From Oscillospiraceae bacterium (GTDB taxonomy: Bacteria; Bacillota_A; Clostridia; Oscillospirales; Oscillospiraceae), in assembly GCA_017398105.1 (NCBI GenBank), contig JAFQHF010000049.1:1-43722 (forward strand): 43,722 bases of DNA, written 5' to 3'. A program made the translations under genes and the position numbers. Positions 1 to 5,937 of the stretch are shown in pieces; position 1 is the first letter of the stretch, and every line of letters begins with the position of its first letter. The notes under the pieces are model-generated. The model worked only from the letters and a program-made list of their open reading frames with translations. It was not told where the DNA came from and did not search any database.

Positions 1-147
1 GCCTGCTGCGCGCACTCCTTGTGCGCCTCTGGCGCACAACTCGCACACTTGCAGTCTGAGATGTATTTTTGTCCACGTACACGCCGCGGCCAAAAATGTT
101 TTAGATGGGTTTGCCGCTTTGCGGCAAATTCTGCGAAGCCTTTTTTG
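1..147 (-). other. Open cysteine-rich frame at window edge, uncertain
   Basis: One minus-strand frame is open from about position 155 through the window edge and reads as a basic, cysteine-containing peptide, with a C-K-C-A-S-C cluster near positions 38-53 and a further Cys near 12-14. No start with a ribosome binding site is visible and nothing in it is a domain I recognise. It may be the remains of a gene, part of a larger repeated intergenic sequence, or a chance open frame in GC-rich DNA. A small hairpin (TTTGCCGC / GCGGCAAA, 110-128) lies inside it, which argues for non-coding or repeat-derived sequence. Confidence 0.2.
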
Positions 148-155
148 ACAGTCTG

Positions 156-187
156 AAACCCCTGAACGCATTTGCGTTCAGGGGTTT
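156..187. terminator. Perfect 15-bp inverted repeat, terminator-like
   Basis: Arms AAACCCCTGAACGCA (156-170) and its exact complement (173-187) are separated by two T residues. Neither side has a long T-run, so it is a weak rho-independent terminator at best; it separates the window-edge sequence from the AraC gene, which ends at 288. Confidence 0.4.
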
Positions 188-192
188 GAATG

Positions 193-291
193 TTATACGA
201 GTTTTATTGGGTTGTGAAAGCAACCTGCGGCGTGCCATCCGAATGGCACGATAAGATGGCAACGGGCCATTTTATCAAGAATTGGTATTAT
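193..291 (+). repeat. Interspersed palindromic element, copy A (expanded)
   Basis: The outer parts match, in the opposite orientation, the element at 18861-18917: TTATACGAGTTTT at 193-205 and CCATTTTATCAAGAATTGG at 268-285, followed by TATTAT. Copy B holds a simple 13-bp hairpin between these ends; copy A carries extra sequence in the middle, including a second hairpin with arms CGTGCCAT (231-238) and ATGGCACG (243-250). The element overlaps the last codons and stop of the AraC gene, so its end supplies coding sequence. The conserved ends and variable core suggest a small non-autonomous or palindromic repeat family. Confidence 0.6.
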
Positions 292-1439
292 CGGACGGAT
301 TTTGCGTATTCCGTGGGGGTGATGCCGAACTTTTCCTTAAACTGGCGGGAGAAGTGATGCACCGTGGAATACTGCAGCTCGGCTGCGATCTCGGTAAAGT
401 TCAGGTTGTTTTCCCGGATCATCTGCTTGCTTTCCTGGAGCTTGATGCGGCGGATGTATTCACCGGGAGAAATCTGCAGGTTCTTGTGGAACAGGGCTGT
501 CAGATAGCTGGGACTCACATCCACCTGGCGGGCAACCAGAGGCACCGACAGCTTTTCCCGGATGTGGGAGCTGATAAACTGCTGGGCCTGACGGATGATC
601 TCGTTCTCCGAGTGAATGGAGTTGGAGGTCTGCAGTTTGCCGCCCTTGGGTGCGGCAGATTCCCGCAGCAGCTGAAGCAGCAGCAGATTCAGCTGGGAGA
701 GAATAATATCATTGGAATAGGTATCCATCCGTTCCTGCTCCCGCAGCATGTTCTGCAGCAGAGTCACCACATTCTGAGGTGCGGTAAATTTCCGGTTCAG
801 CAGAGGCATCAGCTGTGCGCCGTCCAGTTCAAAGGAAATGGTCACAAACCGGGGGGCCACACCGATATCCGAATACTGCATATGCCACTGGCCGGGGCCG
901 TAGATCACCATATCACCCTGCTTCAGCAGCAGATCCTGGCCTTCTGCCACGGAATGCACGGAGCCCTGATCCACATAGGTCAGCTCCGCCATGGGATGGG
1001 ATTCGCCGGGGAACAGGAAGCCCTGTTCCTTTTCCTGATACCAGAAGGTATAGATGCTTTCCACATGCAGCTGAGGGTCCACACGGAAACGGTCTGTGCC
1101 CCTGGAACCGACCTGCTCGGGCTTTTCAGCGGCGTAGCTGAGCACAACGGAATCCCCCATGAAGGGGCTCATCAGGAACAGCACGCCTTCCTTGATCCGG
1201 ACGGGCTTGTCCAGATAGAAATGCAGGTAGCTTTCCCCGTCATGGCTGACGGAAAGTACGCTGTTTCCGCTGGAGCATACCAGCCAGGTTTCTGTCCGGG
1301 CGCGGAAAACGGTGTTTTCTTCCTGGGACAGCTTGATGGTTGCGGCATCGTGTTTATCGAAATGCTTGGCGCTCTGGTTCCGTTCCGGCGGAACCGTGCC
1401 GAAGCCCTGGAAAGTCAGCTGATTTAAGTTCCGGATCAT
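288..1439 (-). CDS. AraC-family transcriptional regulator with cupin sensor domain
   Basis: The 383-residue product ends in a typical AraC double helix-turn-helix domain (about residues 285-383), including LSVPLVARQVDVSPSYLTAL and the family C-terminal signature around FSRQFKEKFGITPTEYAK. A cupin-like sensing domain covers about residues 140-200 (HPMAELTYVDQG, then GDMVIYGPGQWH). An extra N-terminal beta-rich part of roughly 110 residues precedes it. Such proteins usually sense a small sugar-like ligand and control neighbouring catabolic genes, but no obvious target sits next to it here. The start is backed by GAGGAG just upstream on the minus strand. The obgE terminator lies directly upstream. 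The stop codon falls inside an interspersed repeat. Ligand unknown. Confidence 0.85.
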   Translation of the reverse strand: MIRNLNQLTFQGFGTVPPERNQSAKHFDKHDAATIKLSQEENTVFRARTETWLVCSSGNSVLSVSHDGESYLHFYLDKPVRIKEGVLFLMSPFMGDSVVLSYAAEKPEQVGSRGTDRFRVDPQLHVESIYTFWYQEKEQGFLFPGESHPMAELTYVDQGSVHSVAEGQDLLLKQGDMVIYGPGQWHMQYSDIGVAPRFVTISFELDGAQLMPLLNRKFTAPQNVVTLLQNMLREQERMDTYSNDIILSQLNLLLLQLLRESAAPKGGKLQTSNSIHSENEIIRQAQQFISSHIREKLSVPLVARQVDVSPSYLTALFHKNLQISPGEYIRRIKLQESKQMIRENNLNFTEIAAELQYSTVHHFSRQFKEKFGITPTEYAKSVR

Positions 1440-1463
1440 GGATATCTCTCCTCGGAAGTAAAA

Positions 1464-1496
1464 AATAACAGAGTCACAGATGGTGACTCTGTTATT
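1464..1496 (-). terminator. Rho-independent terminator of obgE
   Basis: A perfect 14-bp stem (AATAACAGAGTCAC at 1464-1477 with its complement at 1483-1496) with loop AGATG is followed on the minus strand by a T-run (positions 1465-1461). It lies about 58 bp past the obgE stop and only 25 bp before the AraC start. Confidence 0.8.
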
Positions 1497-1553
1497 ATAT
1501 AAGATAAAGTCGAAAATGGCAAATACTTTCTTTAAAAAAGAACAAAATTCTTT

Positions 1554-2828
1554 TTACCGCTGGTATTCAAATTCGATATCGTAAATATCCACGGTATCCC
1601 CATCCTGGATGCCCATTTCCTCCAGACGCTTGAACAGACCCACCTTACGCAGCTGCATATCGAAGTGGTTCCGGGATTCATAGTCGTCAAAATTGATGTT
1701 CTGAACCAGCCGTTCCAGCCAGACACCGGTTACCAGCCAGGTGCTGCCGTAGTGCTCGATCTCAAAGGCGGAAGGATCTGCGGGGGCTTCGATGACCTCC
1801 ACATATTCCGGCTCGTAGATGGTCACGGGGGGCAGTGTACGCAGCTTTTCCGCTACCACACGCATCAGGTTCCGGGTGCCCTGGGTGGTACCGGCGCTGA
1901 TCTCGTACAGTTCGCAGCCGGCGGCCTCCACAGCTTCCTTCAGCCGCTCCAGATTGTCGGATTCGGGCATCAGCAGGTCGCACTTGTTGGCGGCTACGAT
2001 CATGGGACGGTCGCCAAGATCGATGGAATAGTTGTGCAGCTCCTCGCAGATGGCGTGGAAATCCTCCACAGGGTCCCGGCCCTCGCTGCCGGAAACATCC
2101 ACCACATGCACCAGCAGGCGGCAGCGGTCGATGTGGCGCAGGAAATCGTGGCCCAGACCGGCACCCTCGGCGGCACCTTCAATAATGCCGGGGATGTCTG
2201 CCATGACGAAGGAAACGCCCTCGTCAACGTAGATCACGCCCAGGTTGGGGAACAGGGTGGTGAAGTGGTAGTTGGCGATCTTGGGACGGGCGTTGGAGGT
2301 CACGCTCAGCAGGGTGGACTTGCCCACGTTGGGGAAACCAACCAGGCCCACATCCGCCAGCAGCTTCAGCTCCAGGATCACATCCCGCTCCTGGCCCTTC
2401 AGACCGGCTTTGGCAAACCGGGGCACCTGACGGGTGGGGGTGGCATAGTGGGCATTGCCCCAGCCGCCCCGGCCACCCTTGGCGATGATGAAATCCTCAC
2501 CGGTGGACATGTCCACGATGATCTGATTGGTTTCGGCATCCCGGACAACGGTGCCCCGGGGCACTTCGATAATCAGAGGTTCGCCCCGCTTGCCGGCCAT
2601 CTTCCGGCCAAGACCGTTGACACCGGCACCGGCCTGATACTTGCGCTTATAGCGGAAGTCCAGCAGCGTGGACAGATTATCGTTGACACGCAGGATGACA
2701 CTGCCGCCATGGCCGCCGTCGCCGCCGTCAGGGCCGCCGGAAGCAACATATTTTTCTCTGTGGAAGGCCACCGCACCGTCGCCGCCGCGGCCGCCGATGA
2801 CTGTAATTCTAACTTTATCTACAAACAT
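1554..2828 (-). CDS. obgE: GTPase ObgE (CgtA), ribosome assembly
   Basis: The 424-residue protein has the three-part Obg layout. The glycine-rich Obg fold covers residues 1-158 (GGRGGDGAVAFHREKYV, then GGPDGGDGGHGGSV). The GTPase domain has P-loop GFPNVGKST (164-172), the switch region HFTTLFPN, G3 DIPG (211-214) and G4 NKCD. The OCT C-terminal domain covers about 350-424. Obg binds 50S precursors and links ribosome assembly to (p)ppGpp levels. It follows rplU-prp-rpmA on the same strand, the usual Firmicutes neighbourhood, but a strong terminator and a palindromic repeat stand between rpmA and this gene, so it probably has its own promoter or depends on read-through. Ribosome binding site GAAGGAGG precedes the ATG. 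Length matches the family. Confidence 0.97.
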   Translation of the reverse strand: MFVDKVRITVIGGRGGDGAVAFHREKYVASGGPDGGDGGHGGSVILRVNDNLSTLLDFRYKRKYQAGAGVNGLGRKMAGKRGEPLIIEVPRGTVVRDAETNQIIVDMSTGEDFIIAKGGRGGWGNAHYATPTRQVPRFAKAGLKGQERDVILELKLLADVGLVGFPNVGKSTLLSVTSNARPKIANYHFTTLFPNLGVIYVDEGVSFVMADIPGIIEGAAEGAGLGHDFLRHIDRCRLLVHVVDVSGSEGRDPVEDFHAICEELHNYSIDLGDRPMIVAANKCDLLMPESDNLERLKEAVEAAGCELYEISAGTTQGTRNLMRVVAEKLRTLPPVTIYEPEYVEVIEAPADPSAFEIEHYGSTWLVTGVWLERLVQNINFDDYESRNHFDMQLRKVGLFKRLEEMGIQDGDTVDIYDIEFEYQR

Positions 2829-2852
2829 TTGAAAATCCTCCTTCGTCGGTTT

Positions 2853-2945
2853 TCAGTTGACAGTTGACAATTGACAGTTGCCAGTTATGGTATTCCCCGG
2901 GGGAATCTTTCTAAACTGTTCACTGTCAACTCTCAACTGTCAACG
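2853..2945. repeat. Palindromic intergenic repeat (TTGACAGTTGA type)
   Basis: The left arm (CAGTTGACAGTTGACAATTG from 2854) is complementary to the right arm (ACTGTCAACTCTCAACTGTC, 2922-2941). A smaller palindrome ATTCCCCGGGGGAAT sits at the centre (2892-2906). The arms themselves are built of short tandem TTGACAGT/TTGACAAT units. The whole has the look of a non-autonomous MITE-like or hairpin element placed between the rpmA terminator and obgE; the TTGACA units could also act as -35 boxes. Confidence 0.6.
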
Positions 2946-2949
2946 GTTT

Positions 2950-2988
2950 AAAAAAGCTGCCGCAAGAAACTTGCGGCAGCCTTTTTTA
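2950..2988 (-). terminator. Bidirectional terminator after rpmA
   Basis: Arms GCTGCCGCAAG (2956-2966) and CTTGCGGCAGC (2970-2980) with loop AAA are flanked by A-run and T-run, so the hairpin works for the minus-strand ribosomal protein operon and in principle on the plus strand. Confidence 0.85.
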
Positions 2989-2993
2989 ACAAA

Positions 2994-3275
2994 TTACTGC
3001 TCAGCGTAAACGGAGCACTGACGGCGATCCTTGCCCTTGCGCTCGAACTTGACGGTACCGTCAACCAGAGCGAACAGGGTGTCATCCTTGCCGATACCAA
3101 CGTTGACACCGGGATGGATGTGGGTGCCTCTCTGGCGAACCAGAATGTTGCCAGCCAGAACGAACTGACCGTCTGCACGCTTGACGCCCAGGCGCTTAGC
3201 CTCGGAGTCACGGCCGTTCTTGGTGGAACCGCCGCCCTTGTGGTGAGCGAAGAACTGAATACCAATCTTCAGCAT
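2994..3275 (-). CDS. rpmA: 50S ribosomal protein L27 with Prp-cleaved extension
   Basis: The 93-residue protein is L27, a 50S subunit protein near the peptidyl transferase centre ([20 protein letters not shown], then [10 protein letters not shown]). The start at 3275 was chosen because GGAGGTG lies just upstream; a longer upstream frame has no such site. The N-terminus [10 protein letters not shown] is the Firmicutes-type extension that must be removed by the cysteine protease Prp, after the double Phe. The prp gene is the next gene upstream, with a 4-bp gap. The gene closes the rplU-prp-rpmA operon and is followed by a strong terminator. Confidence 0.97.
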   Translation of the reverse strand: MLKIGIQFFAHHKGGGSTKNGRDSEAKRLGVKRADGQFVLAGNILVRQRGTHIHPGVNVGIGKDDTLFALVDGTVKFERKGKDRRQCSVYAEQ

Positions 3276-3279
3276 GGTG

Positions 3280-3603
3280 TTACACCTCCAAAACTTCGAT
3301 ATAATCAGGATAGTCATCCCGCAAGCTGCACAGGGTAATCATCATACCCGCCAGGACTGCCTGAACGGTGTCCTCTTCATCGCAGGATACGGGGAGGGTC
3401 AGGGTGATCCGAGCCTGCTCGTCCTTGACCCGAACCTTGGCCTTTGCGCCGCACACATCATTGATGGTGGCTTCGGCCATGGTAACAACAGCGGAGACTG
3501 CGGCGCAGACGATATCGCTGCCGGCCTCAGCGTAACCGCTGTGACCCGAGACACTGAAACCGGTGATCCGGTCATTCTCGGTGAAAAATTCGCATCTAGT
3601 CAT
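3280..3603 (-). CDS. prp: Ribosomal-processing cysteine protease Prp
   Basis: This 107-residue protein matches the Prp/YsxB family, with the catalytic region [20 protein letters not shown] (about residues 20-39) giving the family's His (H of GHSGYA) and Cys (C of IVCAAVS). It removes the N-terminal extension of L27 so that the ribosome can be functional. It lies between rplU and rpmA as in most Firmicutes. There is no clear Shine-Dalgarno before the ATG, which sits 3 bp after the rplU stop, so translation is probably coupled to rplU. Length is normal for the family. Confidence 0.93.
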   Translation of the reverse strand: MTRCEFFTENDRITGFSVSGHSGYAEAGSDIVCAAVSAVVTMAEATINDVCGAKAKVRVKDEQARITLTLPVSCDEEDTVQAVLAGMMITLCSLRDDYPDYIEVLEV

Positions 3604-3606
3604 AAA

Positions 3607-3918
3607 TTACAGAGCGATCTTGGTGATCTCGACCTTGGTGTAGGGCTGACGATGGCCGATGTGACGCTTCTCGCCCTTCTTAGCCTTGTAGCGGATGATG
3701 TCGATCTTCTTGCCCTTGCCGTTCTTCACGACCTTAGCCTCGACAGCTGCGCCCTCAACAACAGGAGCACCGAACTTGGTGTTCTCGCCGTCCAGAACTG
3801 CCAGAACCTGGTCGAACTTGACGGTAGCCTCTGCCTCAGCGTTCAGCTTCTCGATGTACAGGACATCGCCCTCAGCCACGGTGTACTGCTTGCCACCGGT
3901 AACGATAATTGCCTTCAT
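3607..3918 (-). CDS. rplU: 50S ribosomal protein L21
   Basis: This 103-residue protein is L21: the N-terminus [18 protein letters not shown] and the C-terminal [20 protein letters not shown] are family hallmarks. It binds 23S rRNA in the 50S subunit. It is the first gene of rplU-prp-rpmA, preceded by a well-formed promoter and a leader of about 85 nt. AGGTG lies ahead of the ATG. Confidence 0.97.
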   Translation of the reverse strand: MKAIIVTGGKQYTVAEGDVLYIEKLNAEAEATVKFDQVLAVLDGENTKFGAPVVEGAAVEAKVVKNGKGKKIDIIRYKAKKGEKRHIGHRQPYTKVEITKIAL

Positions 3919-4004
3919 GTTTGTTTCACCTACTTTATATTGTGTAGTCTCGCTTTTGAGGCGCGGTGTTTTTTACGCACCAACTTAAGCCCCTTCAATG
4001 CGGC
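3919..4004 (-). promoter_or_regulatory. rplU 5' leader, probable L21 leader element
   Basis: The roughly 85-nt untranslated leader between the mapped promoter and rplU can form a hairpin with GGTGCG / CACCGC arms (about 3965-3985) followed by a conserved-looking AAAGCGAGACTACAC segment close to the start codon. An L21 leader motif that mediates autoregulation is known in this position in Firmicutes. That it is this motif is inferred from position and general shape only. Confidence 0.5.
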
Positions 4005-4010
4005 CTGTCT

Positions 4011-4039
4011 ATTTTAGCATCGCTGTCAGAAAAAGTCAA
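4011..4039 (-). promoter_or_regulatory. Sigma-A promoter of rplU-prp-rpmA
   Basis: On the minus strand, TTGACT (4034-4039) and TAAAAT (4011-4016) are separated by 17 bp, and TGC precedes the -10 (extended -10). Confidence 0.8.
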
Positions 4040-4059
4040 GGACTTTTTCAAGCTTTTTC

Positions 4060-4088
4060 TTGCGTTTTTTCAAGCTTTTTGGTATACT
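4060..4088 (+). promoter_or_regulatory. Promoter of apbE-nusG2 pair
   Basis: TTGCGT (4060-4065) and TATACT (4083-4088) are separated by 17 bp. A 15-bp direct repeat TTTTTCAAGCTTTTT occurs at 4044-4058 and again at 4066-4080 inside the spacer. The region is shared with the divergent rplU promoter. Confidence 0.65.
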
Positions 4089-4126
4089 TAGCAAGTAATC
4101 CTTTGATTTGCCCATGAGGAATCCTT

Positions 4127-5065
4127 ATGAAACGTATTTTTTTGATTTTGATAACGGTATCCCTTCTTTTGTGCGGCTGCGGGAAAGAGCAGGAGCCTGC
4201 CCAGATGACGGTTTTCTGTATGGATACCGTGATGGACCTGCGGGTCTGGGGAAAGGATCAGGATGCGGCGGTGGGCCGGCTCTATGCGAAGCTGCAGGAG
4301 CTGGAGGGCACCTGGTCTGCCACTGATGAAGATTCTGTTCTGTCCAATCTGAACCGGGGAAATGTGCTTCTGAAGCTGGACCCGTCTCAGGATGCCCTTC
4401 TGTATCGTGTGGAGCAGCTGTCCCGGCGAACCGGCGGTGCCTTTCATCCCAAAATGGGAGCGCTGATGGATGCCTGGGGCTTTTATGACGACAGCTTCCG
4501 GGTTCCGGAGGCTGCGCAGATCGCAGATGCTCTGGAAGCGGGGAAATGGGATCTGGGTGCGGCCATGAAGGGCTATGCCGGACAGGCATGTGCCAATCTT
4601 TTGGAGGAGCTGGAGATCGACCGGGCCATGCTGAGTCTGGGCGGCAATGTGCAGACCTATGGTGAAAAGCCCGATGGACAGCCCTGGCAGGTGGCCATCC
4701 AGAACCCCAATTTTGCCGATGACTATATTGGCGTGGTTGCGGTTTCCGGTACGGCATCGGTGGTCACCAGCGGTGATTACCAGAGATTTTTTGAAATTGA
4801 CGGAAAAACCTACCATCATATTATGGACCCGAAGACCGGTTATCCGGCGGAGTCCGGCCTGTCTTCCGTGACGATCATCTGCCGGGACGGACTGACGGCG
4901 GACTGCCTTTCCACAGCTCTGTTTGTGATGGGACTGGAGAAGTCGATGGAATTCTGGCGGGAAAGCGACGATTTTGAAGCTGTCTTCATCACATGCGGCG
5001 GCGAAATTTATGCGACGGAAGGAGCAAACCTTTCCGGCTGCGAATATGAGGTCATTACACGATGA
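4127..5065 (+). CDS. apbE: ApbE-family FAD:protein FMN transferase, lipoprotein
   Basis: The 312-residue protein starts with a lipoprotein signal (hydrophobic segment then L-C-G-C, lipidation Cys around residue 16-18), so it acts on the outer face of the membrane. The rest is ApbE: LGAAMKGYA (family form DLGGIAKGYA), MLSLGGNVQTYG, YHHIMDPKTGYPAES, and the C-terminal DCLSTALFVMG metal/substrate region. ApbE transfers FMN from FAD to Thr/Ser of target proteins such as RnfG/NqrC-like or FMN_bind proteins. No such target is visible in the window. It overlaps the next gene by four bases (ATGA), so the two are translated together. Ribosome binding site GAGGA. Confidence 0.92.
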   Translation: MKRIFLILITVSLLLCGCGKEQEPAQMTVFCMDTVMDLRVWGKDQDAAVGRLYAKLQELEGTWSATDEDSVLSNLNRGNVLLKLDPSQDALLYRVEQLSRRTGGAFHPKMGALMDAWGFYDDSFRVPEAAQIADALEAGKWDLGAAMKGYAGQACANLLEELEIDRAMLSLGGNVQTYGEKPDGQPWQVAIQNPNFADDYIGVVAVSGTASVVTSGDYQRFFEIDGKTYHHIMDPKTGYPAESGLSSVTIICRDGLTADCLSTALFVMGLEKSMEFWRESDDFEAVFITCGGEIYATEGANLSGCEYEVITR

Positions 5066-5421
5066 AAACAAAAACCTGGATCATTCTGTTTGCACTGGTG
5101 CTGCTTGTCTGCATCGGTCTGAGTATTCCCCTGCTGCTGCCCGGGGAGGCGGCGACCCATGCGGAGATCTCCAGCCGGGGCGAAATCCTGAAAACCGTGG
5201 ATCTGCGTATCGACCAGGAATTTACGGTGGAAACAGCAGAGGGCGGCCATAATGTCATTACGGTAAGAGATGGAAAGATAGCCGTGACGCAGGCCACCTG
5301 TCCCGACCACTACTGCATGAACCGGGGGTTCTGCAACAGCGGCACCCAGATCGTTTGCCTGCCCAACCGCCTGGTGATCCGTTTTCTGGGCGAGCAGACA
5401 ATTGATGCCGTTGTTGGATAA
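5062..5421 (+). CDS. NusG domain II-containing membrane-anchored protein
   Basis: The 119-residue protein has a single N-terminal membrane anchor (residues 5-28) followed by an extracytoplasmic NusG domain II fold (about residues 35-115), recognised by ATCPDHYCMNRGF and IVCLPNRLVI. Despite the name this domain is not the transcription factor; in Firmicutes it is found in small exported proteins often encoded beside ApbE, FMN-binding or quinone-related genes. The four-base overlap with apbE argues for a joint role in extracytoplasmic flavin redox chemistry, which is inference. The two Cys in CPDHYC could bind a metal or form a disulfide. Confidence 0.85.
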   Translation: MKTKTWIILFALVLLVCIGLSIPLLLPGEAATHAEISSRGEILKTVDLRIDQEFTVETAEGGHNVITVRDGKIAVTQATCPDHYCMNRGFCNSGTQIVCLPNRLVIRFLGEQTIDAVVG

Positions 5422-5438
5422 AAAATTTCAAAAAACCC

Positions 5439-5466
5439 TTGACAAAACCAAATTCTGTGTTATACT
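5439..5466 (+). promoter_or_regulatory. Promoter of the tRNA-Val pair
   Basis: TTGACA (5439-5444) and TATACT (5461-5466) lie 16 bp apart, about 30 bp before the first tRNA. Confidence 0.8.
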
Positions 5467-5495
5467 AAACAAGTGCTTCGGCAAGAGAAGAATAT

Positions 5496-5572
5496 GGACG
5501 ATTAGCTCAGCTGGCTAGAGCATCCGCTTGACGTGCGGAAGGTCATAGGTTCGAGTCCTATATCGTCCACCA
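5496..5572 (+). tRNA. tRNA-Val (anticodon GAC), copy 1
   Basis: A 77-nt cloverleaf with encoded CCA: acceptor GGACGAT/ATCGTCC, D-arm GCTC/GAGC, anticodon stem TCCGC/GCGGA with loop TTGACGT (anticodon GAC), and T-arm ATAGG/CCTAT with loop TTCGAGT. It is identical to the second copy 23 bp downstream. Confidence 0.97.
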
Positions 5573-5595
5573 AACTTCTCTTCCGGAATGCCTAT

Positions 5596-5672
5596 GGACG
5601 ATTAGCTCAGCTGGCTAGAGCATCCGCTTGACGTGCGGAAGGTCATAGGTTCGAGTCCTATATCGTCCACCA
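5596..5672 (+). tRNA. tRNA-Val (anticodon GAC), copy 2
   Basis: Same 77 bases as copy 1, including CCA, followed at once by a terminator. Perfect identity points to recent duplication or gene conversion. Confidence 0.97.
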
Positions 5673-5676
5673 GAAG

Positions 5677-5704
5677 AAAACCATCCGTTTCGGATGGTTT
5701 TTTT
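5677..5704 (+). terminator. Terminator after tRNA-Val copy 2
   Basis: AAAACCATCCG (5677-5687) pairs with CGGATGGTTTT (5691-5701) across loop TTT and runs into T7. Confidence 0.9.
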
Positions 5705-5720
5705 GTTTCTGTGCTGAATG

Positions 5721-5820
5721 GGGACTCGAACCCGTAAAATGCGGATCTCCGGGGGACATCTGCCCGCCGGGAAGGGTCCCGGCGGCACCACGGTGCAATC
5801 GAGTCCCATATCGTCCGCCA
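5721..5820 (+). pseudogene. Decayed tRNA-like remnant with nested hairpins
   Basis: The last 23 bases (5798-5820) match the 3' end of the tRNA-Val genes at 20 of 23 positions, including the T-loop half, acceptor strand ATATCGTCC and a CCA end. The 5' part does not form a cloverleaf. Instead GGGACTCGA (5721-5729) is the exact complement of TCGAGTCCC (5799-5807), and between them CCGCCGGGA (5764-5772) pairs with TCCCGGCGG (5777-5785). The stretch therefore folds as a long hairpin. A second terminator follows. It is best read as a third tRNA copy destroyed by an inverted duplication or insertion; a structured RNA is the alternative. Confidence 0.55.
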
Positions 5821-5822
5821 GG

Positions 5823-5845
5823 GCCATCCCTCGGGATGGCTTTTT
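5823..5845 (+). terminator. Terminator after the tRNA-like remnant
   Basis: GCCATCCC (5823-5830) pairs with GGGATGGC (5833-5840) and is followed by T5. Its presence supports a former transcribed gene ahead of it. Confidence 0.8.
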
Positions 5846-5937
5846 GCATATCATTTGGACTTTTTTCTGGATTTCCACTGGCTTTTTTGGGGGATCTATC
5901 GTATGATAAAAGAAAAAAACAATACAGGAGAATGCTT

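Noticed and set aside
282..1427. 381-codon plus-strand open frame
   Set aside because: Antisense shadow of the AraC gene; no ribosome binding site and no domain.
1665..2867. 400-codon plus-strand open frame opposite obgE
   Set aside because: Long only because GC-rich codon use removes stops on the antisense strand; obgE is certain.
3276..3317. Longer L27 start at 3317
   Set aside because: No ribosome binding site; the start at 3275 has GGAGGTG and gives the standard Prp-cleaved N-terminus.
5615..5878. Minus-strand frame across tRNA-Val copy 2
   Set aside because: Classic spurious frame antisense to a tRNA (R-T-R-T-Y-D-L-P pattern).
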